Shown here: piece after piece, positions 41,238-48,693 of the stretch
Position numbering within the stretch: position 1 is the first letter of the stretch
Layout: every line of letters starts with the position of its first letter
Origin: Trebonia sp963843745
GTDB lineage: Bacteria; Actinomycetota; Actinomycetes; Streptosporangiales; Streptosporangiaceae
NCBI GenBank assembly: GCA_963843745.1
Contig: CAWJLP010000021.1
Coordinates: forward strand, 496,001 to 560,000
Direction of reading: 5' to 3'
Length of the DNA: 64,000 bases
Translations under genes and position numbers: made by a program
Notes under the pieces: model-generated
What the model was told of the DNA's origin: nothing
The model's input: the letters and a program-made list of their open reading frames with translations, nothing else
The model's database searches: none

Positions 41238-41722
41238 AAGCGCTCGTGCCCGGCGCCGCGACGACCACGACGCCGGCGCCCGCGGCGCCGGCCGCCGCGA
41301 GCGTCGCCGCCCTGACGGTGCCGGAGGGGGCCAAGCTCTCGTTCACCGGGCTGGCGGACATCACCTTGCCATCGGGCAGTCGCGTCTCCGCCGTGGGCGA
41401 GCCGAAGAACGAGGTGACGCTGAGCGAAGACCGGACGTTCACCCTGCCGTTCGCCGGCGAGGTCATCTCCCAGCTGTGGTCGTTGCTGCTGGCGTCGTGC
41501 TTCACGATGTTCGGCATCGGCGCCGACCTGGCCATCGCCGGCTGGGTGCTCGGCTACGACCTGGCGGCCGCGCCGCTGTGGGCGCGCGCCCTCATCGCGG
41601 CCGTCGCCGGCGCCGCGGCGCTCATCGTCGTCTGGTACGGGGTCTTCGCGATCCGGTCGCTCGCCGACACCCGGGACGGCTCCGTGCTGAGCGGCCGCCG
41701 CGACGCGTCCTTCATCCTCTGA
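41234..41722 (+). CDS. membrane protein of unknown function, second of a two-gene unit
   Basis: This 162-residue protein starts with GTG 41234 inside the previous gene's stop. A Thr/Pro/Ala-rich stretch leads to a short beta-type domain (KLSFTGLADITLPSGSRVSA, EVTLSEDRTFTLPFAGEV) that resembles the C-terminal domain of its neighbour (LP-x-G and FTLP-type strands). Two membrane helices follow (LWSLLLASCFTMFGIGADLA and ALIAAVAGAAALIVVWYGVF). No family is recognised. The shared domain and overlap suggest the two proteins form one complex, or a single ancestral protein split in two. PolX follows after 4 bases. Confidence 0.6.
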   Translation: MKALVPGAATTTTPAPAAPAAASVAALTVPEGAKLSFTGLADITLPSGSRVSAVGEPKNEVTLSEDRTFTLPFAGEVISQLWSLLLASCFTMFGIGADLAIAGWVLGYDLAAAPLWARALIAAVAGAAALIVVWYGVFAIRSLADTRDGSVLSGRRDASFIL

Positions 41723-41726
41723 TTCC

Positions 41727-43454
41727 ATGGCGAGCATGAACGAGGCCGTCGCCGGGCTGCTGCGGGAGTACGCGGAGCTGCTGGCCATTACCGGGGGCGA
41801 CCCGTTCCGGGCGCGGAACTACGAGAAGGCGGCCAAGGCGGTGGCCGGGCACCCGGCCGACGTCACCACGATGGCCGAGTCCGCGCTGACTTCCATCCCC
41901 GGCGTCGGCAAGTCGATCGCCGCCAAGATCACCGAGTTCAAGCGCACTGGCACCATCAAGGCCGTTGAGGAGCAACGGGCCAAGGTCCCGCCCGGCGTCC
42001 GCGAGCTCACCCGGGTTCCCGGGCTCGGCCCGAAGCGCGCCATGCGGCTCAGCAGGGAACTGGGCATCGCCACCGTGAGCGACCTGGAAGCCGCCGTCAG
42101 CGAGGGCAAGCTGCGGAACATCGCCGGCTTCGGCCCCAAGAGCGAGGAGCGCATCCAGCGCGGCCTGGCGGTCATGACCACCGACCGGGTGCTGCTCAAC
42201 GTGGCCCTGAGCACGGCGACGGACATCGTCGGCGCCCTGCGGGACGCCGCCGAGCGCGTCGAGTACGCCGGCTCGCTGCGCCGGTGGCGGGAGACGATCG
42301 GCGACGTCGACATCCTCGCCACCGCCGCCGACGACGTGCACGCCGAGCGGATCATGACCGCGTTCAGGGAGATGTCGGACGAGATCGTCGTGTCCGGCCC
42401 GACCAAGACCTCGATCCGCGCTAGCACCGGTGCGGGCACCGGCGCCGGCACCGGTCTCCAGGTCGACCTGCGCGTCGTCAGGCCGGAATGCTACGGCGCC
42501 GCCCTGCAGTACTTCACCGGCTCGCAGGCGCACAACGTCGCGGTCCGCCAGGTCGCGATCAGGGCCGGGCTCAAGCTGTCGGAGTACGGGCTGTTCCGCG
42601 GGGACGAGCTGATCGCCAGCGCCACGGAGGACGACGTCTACGCCGCCCTCGGCATGGACTGGGTGCCGCCGCCGATGCGCGAGGACACCGGGGAAGTCGA
42701 AGCGGGGATCAAAAGACAGATACCCGCGCTCGTTCAGGAAAAAGAAATACGCGGCGACCTGCACACGCACACGAACCTGACCGACGGAGTCGCGTCGCTG
42801 GAGGAGATGATCAGGCAGGCGGAGCCCAAGGGGTACGCGTACTACGCGGTCACCGACCACGCGCCGAACCTGATCATGCAGCGGATGACCGACGAGAAAA
42901 TGCTGGCGCAGCGAGCCCGGCTGGCGACGATCACATCCAGCATGGTCCTGCTGCACGGCACCGAGCTGAACATCGCGCCGGACGGATCGGTGGACTGGGA
43001 CGAGGACTTCCTGAGCGGGTTCGACATGTGCGTGGCGTCGGTGCACTCGCACTTTGACCAGGACCGGCGGGCGATGACGAAGCGGTTCCTGGTGGCGTGC
43101 GAGAACCCGCGCGTGAACATCATCGGCCACCCGCTCACCCGCAAGATCGGCCGCCGCCCGCCGGTCGACGTGGACCTCGGCGAACTGTTCACAGCGTGCG
43201 CCCGCACCGGCACCGCGCTCGAGGTCAACGCGTCGCCCGCGCGGCTCGACCTGCCGGGCGACTACATCAGGCAGGCCAGGGACGCGGGCGTGAAGTTCGC
43301 GATCGACACCGACGCGCACTCGTTCGGCGACCTGGAGAACATGAAGTACGGGGTGGGAACGGCGCAGCGCGGCTGGCTGACCTCCGCCGACGTGATCAAC
43401 ACCTGGCCGCTGGAGAAGCTGCGGGAATTTCTTCGCAAGGGCCGTGCGTCTTAA
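41727..43454 (+). CDS. polX: family X DNA polymerase with PHP domain
   Basis: This 575-residue repair polymerase has N-terminal helix-hairpin-helix regions (SIPGVGKSIAAKITEFKRTG; VPGLGPKRAMRLSRELG, about residues 1-140). The palm has the nucleotidyl-transfer motif YAGSLRRWRETIGDVDIL (catalytic Asp pair, about residues 172-189) and the third Asp in LQVDLRVV. The C-terminal PHP exonuclease domain starts at RGDLHTHTNLTDG (about residue 342) with TDHAPNL, HGTELNI, SVHSHF and DTDAHSFGD. A short Gly/Thr/Ala repeat (GAGTGAGTG) interrupts the palm before the third Asp. It fills gaps in base-excision or end-joining repair. It may share an mRNA with the upstream unit (4-base gap). Confidence 0.93.
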   Translation: MASMNEAVAGLLREYAELLAITGGDPFRARNYEKAAKAVAGHPADVTTMAESALTSIPGVGKSIAAKITEFKRTGTIKAVEEQRAKVPPGVRELTRVPGLGPKRAMRLSRELGIATVSDLEAAVSEGKLRNIAGFGPKSEERIQRGLAVMTTDRVLLNVALSTATDIVGALRDAAERVEYAGSLRRWRETIGDVDILATAADDVHAERIMTAFREMSDEIVVSGPTKTSIRASTGAGTGAGTGLQVDLRVVRPECYGAALQYFTGSQAHNVAVRQVAIRAGLKLSEYGLFRGDELIASATEDDVYAALGMDWVPPPMREDTGEVEAGIKRQIPALVQEKEIRGDLHTHTNLTDGVASLEEMIRQAEPKGYAYYAVTDHAPNLIMQRMTDEKMLAQRARLATITSSMVLLHGTELNIAPDGSVDWDEDFLSGFDMCVASVHSHFDQDRRAMTKRFLVACENPRVNIIGHPLTRKIGRRPPVDVDLGELFTACARTGTALEVNASPARLDLPGDYIRQARDAGVKFAIDTDAHSFGDLENMKYGVGTAQRGWLTSADVINTWPLEKLREFLRKGRAS

Positions 43455-43515
43455 AGGTTACTGGCGAGTAGCATAAGCCCGTCAGGCGCAACCGAGACGC
43501 CAAGGAGCATGGCAA

Positions 43516-44694
43516 ATGCGGGCACGCGATGTGGTCTTCGTCGACGGCGTCCGGACGCCGTTCGGCAGGTCCGGGCCGACGGGCATCTACGCCGAGACCA
43601 GGGCCGACGACCTGGTGATCCGGGTGATCAGGGAACTGCTGCGGCGCAACCCGGACCTGCCGCACGACCGGATCGGCGAGGTCGCCATCGCGGCCACCAC
43701 GCAGATCGGCGACCAGGGGCTGACGATCGGCCGCAGCGCCGCGATCCTCGCGGGCCTGCCGGTGACCGTGCCCGGGTACGCGATCGACCGGATGTGCGCG
43801 GGCGCGATGACCGCGGTGACCACGGTGGCCGGCGAGGTGGCGCTCGGTGCCGCCGACGTCGCGATCGCGGGCGGCGTCGAGCACATGGGCCGCCACCCGA
43901 TGGGCGAGGCCGTCGACCCGAACCCGCGGTTCATCGCCGAACAGCTCGTCGACGAGTCCGCGCTGTTCATGGGCATGACCGCGGAGAACCTGCACGACCG
44001 GTACCCGGCGATCACGAAGGACCGGGCGGACGCGTACGCGCTGGCCAGCCAGCGCAAGGTCGCCGCCGCCTACGAGGCGGGGAAGATCCAGCCGGACCTG
44101 GTGCCGATGGCGATCCGCACGAAGGAGCTCGGCTGGGGCTGGGCGACGGTGGACGAGCCGCCCCGGCCGGACACGACGCTCGAGGGCCTCGCGGCGCTGA
44201 AGACCCCGTTCCGCCCGCACGGCCGGGTCACGGCCGGCAACTCCAGCGGCATCAACGACGGCGCGACCGGCTGCGTCATCGCCGCCGAAGAGGTCGCGGC
44301 CGAGCTGGGCCTGACCGCCAAGATGCGCCTGGTGGACTTCCAGTTCGCCGGAGTCGAGCCCGAGGTGATGGGCATCGGCCCGGTGCCCGCGACCGAAAAG
44401 CTGCTCGCCCGCAACTCCCTCACCATGGACGACATCGGCCTCATCGAGATCAACGAGGCGTTCGCGGTGCAGGTGCTGGCGTTCCTCGACCACTTCAAGA
44501 TCGATGACGCCGATCCCCGGGTGAACCCCTGGGGCGGCGCGATCGCGATCGGCCACCCGCTCGCCTCCTCCGGCGTCCGGCTGATGATCCAGCTCGCGCG
44601 GCAGCTCGCCGAGCGGCCCGATGTCCGTTACGGGCTGACGACGATGTGCGTGGGCATGGGCATGGGCGGCACCGTGCTCTGGGAGAGGATCTGA
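43516..44694 (+). CDS. fadA: thiolase (acetyl-CoA C-acyltransferase), beta-oxidation
   Basis: This 392-residue thiolase I/II cleaves 3-ketoacyl-CoA. The acylated Cys lies in AIDRMCAGAMTAVTTVAGE (about residue 95). Further motifs are GVEHMGRHPMG, NSSGINDGATGCVIA, EINEAFAVQVLAF, IAIGHPLASSGVR (His base) and TTMCVGMGMGGTVLW (second catalytic Cys). AAGGAG precedes the ATG. The fadB-type gene follows at once, forming the usual fadA-fadB pair for fatty-acid degradation. Confidence 0.93.
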   Translation: MRARDVVFVDGVRTPFGRSGPTGIYAETRADDLVIRVIRELLRRNPDLPHDRIGEVAIAATTQIGDQGLTIGRSAAILAGLPVTVPGYAIDRMCAGAMTAVTTVAGEVALGAADVAIAGGVEHMGRHPMGEAVDPNPRFIAEQLVDESALFMGMTAENLHDRYPAITKDRADAYALASQRKVAAAYEAGKIQPDLVPMAIRTKELGWGWATVDEPPRPDTTLEGLAALKTPFRPHGRVTAGNSSGINDGATGCVIAAEEVAAELGLTAKMRLVDFQFAGVEPEVMGIGPVPATEKLLARNSLTMDDIGLIEINEAFAVQVLAFLDHFKIDDADPRVNPWGGAIAIGHPLASSGVRLMIQLARQLAERPDVRYGLTTMCVGMGMGGTVLWERI

Positions 44695-44695
44695 G

Positions 44696-46833
44696 ATGAG
44701 TATCCAGAACGTACGCGGCTTCCTCCCAGGCGAATCCGCGCTGCCCGATGAGGTGGTGACTCGCGCCCTGGTCCGCGACGTTGACCTGGGCGCTGTCGTA
44801 CCGGGCAAGGGGCCGGCGTCATGGCGCTGATCACGCTGGACAACGGGCACGACCACACCAAGCCGAACACCTTCGGCGTGCGCGGCCTGCTGTCGCTGAA
44901 CGCGGCGCTCGACGCGATCGAGGCGCGGGTGGCCGCCGGCGAGGTGGCCGCGGTCGGCGTGACCGGCAAGCCGTTCATCCTCGGGGCCGGCGCGGACCTG
45001 GACGGCGCCGCGGCGGCACTGGCGGCGGCGGGCGCGGACCCGGGAGCGGCGCGCGAGCGAGCGCTGGGGATCGCGTCGCTCGGCCACGCGGTGTTCCGGC
45101 GGCTGGGGGAGCTGGGCGTCCCGTCGTTCGGGTTCATCAACGGCGTGGCGCTCGGCGGCGGCCTGGAGGTGGCGCTGCACTGCACGTACCGGACGATCTC
45201 CTCCGGCGTGGCGATGGTCGCGCTGCCCGAGTGCTTCCTCGGCCTGGTGCCCGGCTGGGGCGGCGCCTACCTGCTGCCCCGGCTGATCGGGCCGTCCGCC
45301 GCGCTGACGGTGATCATCGAGAACCCGCTGGCGCAGAACAAGATGCTGCGCGGCCCTGAGGCCTTCAGCCTGGGCATCGCGGACGCGATGTTCGAGCCGG
45401 CCGACTTCCTCGAGGAATCGCTGCGCTGGGCCGCGCGGGTGCTGACCGGGGCGGTTACCGTGCCCTCGCGTAAGCTGGCGCCCGCCGGAGAGTGGGACGC
45501 CGCGGTGGCCGCCGCGCGCTTCCTCACCGGCGGCAAGCTGCACGGCGCGGCGCCGGCGCCGTACCGGGCGCTCGACCTGGTGGCCGCGGCGCGGACCGCG
45601 ACACGCGACGAGGCGTTCGCGGCCGAGGACGACGCGCTGGCGGACCTGATGCTGTCCGACGAGCTGCGCGCCGGGCTGTACGCGTTCGACCTGGTGCAGA
45701 AGCGGGCCAGGCGGCCGGCCGGCGCGCCGGATAAGTCGCTGGCCCGGCCGGTGACCAAGGTCGGCGTCGTGGGCGCGGGCCTGATGGCGGCGCAGATCGC
45801 CCTGCTGTTCGTCCGGCGGCTGCAGGTCCCGGTCGTGATGACGGACCTGGACCAGGCCCGGGTGGACGCCGGGGTTTCTTACGTGCACGCGGAGATCGAC
45901 AAGCTGTTGTCCCGGGGCCGGCTGTCCGCCGACGCGGCCAGCCGGCAGAAGGCCCTGATCACCGGCTCGGTATCCAAGGACGGCTTCGCCGACGCCGACT
46001 TCGTGATCGAGGCGGTCTTCGAGGAGCTCTCGGTCAAGCAGCGGGTCTTCGCCGAGGTCGAGGCGATCGTCTCGCCGGAGTGCGTGCTGGCGACCAACAC
46101 CTCGTCGCTGTCGGTCTCGGCGATGGCTTCCTGGCTGGCGCACCCGGAGCGGGTCGTGGGGTTCCACTTCTTCAACCCGGTGGCGGTGCTGCCGCTCGTG
46201 GAACTGGTGCGGGGGGCGGGGACCGACGACGCCGCGGTAGCGACGGCGCTGGCGGTCGGCAAGGCGCTCAAGAAGAACTGCGTGATCGTCGCGGACCGGC
46301 CCGCGTTCGTGGTGAACCGGCTGCTCACCAGGTTCCTCGGCGAGATCACCCGAGCGGTCGACGAGGGCACCCCGTTCGAGGTCGCCGAACACGCCGCCGA
46401 CCCTCTCGGCCTGCCCATGACCCCGTTCCTGCTGCTGCAGCTGGTCGGGCCCGCGATCGCGCTGCACGTGGCGGAGACGATGCACGCGGCGTTCCCCGAC
46501 CGGTTCTTCGTTTCGCCCAAGCTGCGGGCGCTCGCCGAGTCGGGCAAGACGTCGGTCTACGGCGCTGACTTCTCCGCGGACCCCGAGGTGGTGGCGCTGC
46601 TCGGCGGCGGCGACCACCCGTCCGCCGGCGCCGAGGTGCTCTCGCGCGCCCTGGAGGGGCTGGCGCAGGAGATCAGGATCATGCTCGACGAGGGCGTCGT
46701 CGCCGCCCCCGAGGACATCGACCTGTGCATGATCCTCGGCGCGGGCTGGCCGTTCCACCTTGGCGGGATCACGCCGTACCTGGACAGGACGGGGATCGCG
46801 GCCAAGGTCAACGGCGCGCCGTTCCGCGGCTAG
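44696..46833 (+). CDS. fadB: 3-hydroxyacyl-CoA dehydrogenase / enoyl-CoA hydratase (FadB type), N-terminus out of frame
   Basis: ATG 44696, next to the fadA stop, opens a frame reading RGFLPGESALPDEVVTRAL and VRDVDLGAVV, the usual beginning of actinobacterial FadB, but it stops at 44830. The main frame from ATG 44821 (670 residues) continues the same protein: MALITLDNGHDHTKPNTFG, the crotonase part with GVALGGGLEVALHC and PECFLGLVPGWGG, then the NAD domain KVGVVGAGLMAAQIALL, VVGFHFFNPVAVLPLVELV, and NRLLTRFLGEI. The junction near 44812-44822 thus looks like a one-base shift, either an error or a real mutation that leaves ATG 44821 as the start. The enzyme works with the adjacent thiolase. Confidence 0.85.
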
Positions 46834-46838
46834 CCGCC

Positions 46839-46844
46839 TATTCT
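46839..46844 (+). promoter_or_regulatory. -10 element of a leaderless promoter (methyltransferase 1)
   Basis: TATTCT ends 6 bases before ATG 46851; it lies directly after the fadB stop codon. Confidence 0.5.
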
Positions 46845-46850
46845 TAGCGG

Positions 46851-47678
46851 ATGGCGGACGACTGGCTCCACGACGCGGCGCGCCGGGCCAAGGCGGCGGC
46901 GCTCGTCGACCCCGCGATGCCGAACCCGGCCCGGGTCGGGGATCACCTGACCGGCGGCCGCGACAACTTCGAGGCCGACCGCAGGGCGTCGCGCTCGATG
47001 ATCGCGGCTTCGCCCGTGATCGCCGCGATCGTGCCCGCGGCGCGCGCCTTTCACCGCCGGGTGGTGCGCTACCTGGTGGCGGAGGCGGGGATCAGGCAGT
47101 TCCTCGACATCGGCGCCAGGCTGACCATGTCGGGCAACACCCATGAGATCGCGCAGTCGCTGGCGCCGGACTGCCGCATCGTGTACGCGAGCAGCGACCC
47201 GGTCGTGCTGTCGCACGCCAGGGCGCTCGCGACGTCGACCAACGCCGGCGCGGTGGCCGCGCTGGACGCGGACGCGCACTATCCCCGGACGATCCTCGCG
47301 GGCGCGGCCGAGACCCTGGACTTTGACAGGCCGGTCGCGATCCTGCTGATGGCCACGCTCGTGTTTGTCCTCGATGACGCGCTGGCCGCCGAGATCATGC
47401 GGTCGCTCACCGGAGCGGTTCCCGCCGGCAGCCATGTCGCGCTCTATCATCAGGCGAGCGACCTGGACCCGGAGGTGATCACGGGAGTACGGCGGTGGAA
47501 CGCGATGTCCGACAGGCAGATCACGCTCCGCTCCCGCGCGGGGATCGCCGGGCTGCTGGCGGGCCTCGAGCCGGTCCCGCCCGGGCTCGTGCCGGTCACC
47601 GAGTGGCGCCCGGAGCCAGCCGACCCCCTTTTCGAGCACACCGTCCCGGTCTACGGCGCGGTAGCACGCAAGCCGTAG
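46851..47678 (+). CDS. SAM-dependent methyltransferase-like protein (PF04672), copy 1
   Basis: This 275-residue member of the actinobacterial S-adenosyl methyltransferase family PF04672 has PARVGDHLTGGRDNFEADR, GIRQFLDIGARLTMSGNTHE (SAM loop), DCRIVYASSDPVVLSHARAL and AGSHVALYHQASDLDPE. Usual family members read DIGTGLPT and YVDNDP at the SAM-binding positions. Here they read DIGARLTM and YASSDP, losing the acidic residue that normally grips the SAM ribose. It may be weakened or altered. It is a tandem paralogue of 47831-48655. It is probably leaderless (TATTCT 6 bases before ATG). Confidence 0.85.
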   Translation: MADDWLHDAARRAKAAALVDPAMPNPARVGDHLTGGRDNFEADRRASRSMIAASPVIAAIVPAARAFHRRVVRYLVAEAGIRQFLDIGARLTMSGNTHEIAQSLAPDCRIVYASSDPVVLSHARALATSTNAGAVAALDADAHYPRTILAGAAETLDFDRPVAILLMATLVFVLDDALAAEIMRSLTGAVPAGSHVALYHQASDLDPEVITGVRRWNAMSDRQITLRSRAGIAGLLAGLEPVPPGLVPVTEWRPEPADPLFEHTVPVYGAVARKP

Positions 47679-47830
47679 GCCCGCGGTGACGGACGAATGG
47701 GGCGGTCGGCAGAAAATCGTAAAAGAAATCCGTCCCCGCAATCCTGTGCGGCGGGTGATCCGTACGTAGTAGACCGGCACCGAAGCCTTTTCGACGAGAA
47801 GAGGCCGTTTCGGCGAGAGGGGGCGTCCGG

Positions 47831-48655
47831 ATGGCGGACCGCTGGCTGCTCGACTCGACCCGCCGCGCCAAGGCGGCGCTCATCGATACCACGATGCCGA
47901 ACTGGGCTCGTGTCGGGGACGCCCTCATCGGCGGCCGGGACAACTTCGAGGCCGACCGCAAGGCCGTGCGGATGCTGGCCGCGGCGGCGCCGTACGTCAG
48001 CGCCATCCCCGTCGCGGCTCGCGCCTTCCGCCAGCGCGTCGTCCGTTACCTGGTCACAGAGGCCGGGATCAGGCAGTTCCTCGACGTCGGCACCAGCCTT
48101 GCCATGGCTGGCAACACCCATGAGGTCGCGCAGTCACTGGCGCCGGACTGCCGCGTCGTGTACGTCGACAACGACCCGATGGTGCTCGCGCACGCTCGCG
48201 CGCAGCTGGCCTCCGCGCCCGGCGGCGCGGTGGTCGCGCTGGACGCGAATCCGAGGGACCCCGCCGCCATCCTCGCCGCCGCGGCAGAGACCCTGGATCT
48301 TGGCAGGCCGGTCGCGATCCTGCTGATGGCCACGCTGTCGTTCGTGCTCGACGACGCGGCGGCGGCCAGGATCCTGCGGTCACTGGCCGGGGCGGTGCCG
48401 GGCGGCAGCCACGTCTCCCTCTACCACCAGGCGAGCGACCTGGATCCGGCGATGTCCGTGGCGGCCGCGCGGTGGAACGCGATGTCCGGCCGCCACGTCA
48501 CCCTCCGCTCCCGCGCGCAGCTCAAGGGGCTGCTGACCGGCCTCGACCCGGTCCCGCCCGGCATCATGCCCGTCACCGACTGGCGGCCCGCCCCGGACGA
48601 CCCCCGCTTCGAGCGCCTCGTCCCGGTGTACGGCGCGGTAGCCAGGAAAGCGTAG
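47831..48655 (+). CDS. SAM-dependent methyltransferase-like protein (PF04672), copy 2
   Basis: This 274-residue paralogue is clearly similar to copy 1 along its whole length. It has WARVGDALIGGRDNFEADRK, GIRQFLDVGTSLAMAGNTHE, DCRVVYVDNDPMVLAHARAQ (the acidic SAM-binding residues are kept) and GGSHVSLYHQASDLDPAM. Members of this family are often multiplied in actinomycete genomes; the substrate is unknown. The 152-base spacer after copy 1 has no gene. The tandem arrangement indicates local duplication followed by divergence. Confidence 0.88.
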   Translation: MADRWLLDSTRRAKAALIDTTMPNWARVGDALIGGRDNFEADRKAVRMLAAAAPYVSAIPVAARAFRQRVVRYLVTEAGIRQFLDVGTSLAMAGNTHEVAQSLAPDCRVVYVDNDPMVLAHARAQLASAPGGAVVALDANPRDPAAILAAAAETLDLGRPVAILLMATLSFVLDDAAAARILRSLAGAVPGGSHVSLYHQASDLDPAMSVAAARWNAMSGRHVTLRSRAQLKGLLTGLDPVPPGIMPVTDWRPAPDDPRFERLVPVYGAVARKA

Positions 48656-48693
48656 CGGCCTGGCCGGCGGTCAGCCTGGCGGTGCTTGGCGCT

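Noticed and set aside
43396..46758. Open frame of about 1,120 codons on the minus strand
   Set aside because: It is antisense to thiolase and fadB, is Arg/Gly/His-rich without any domain, and follows from the third-position GC bias of the real genes.
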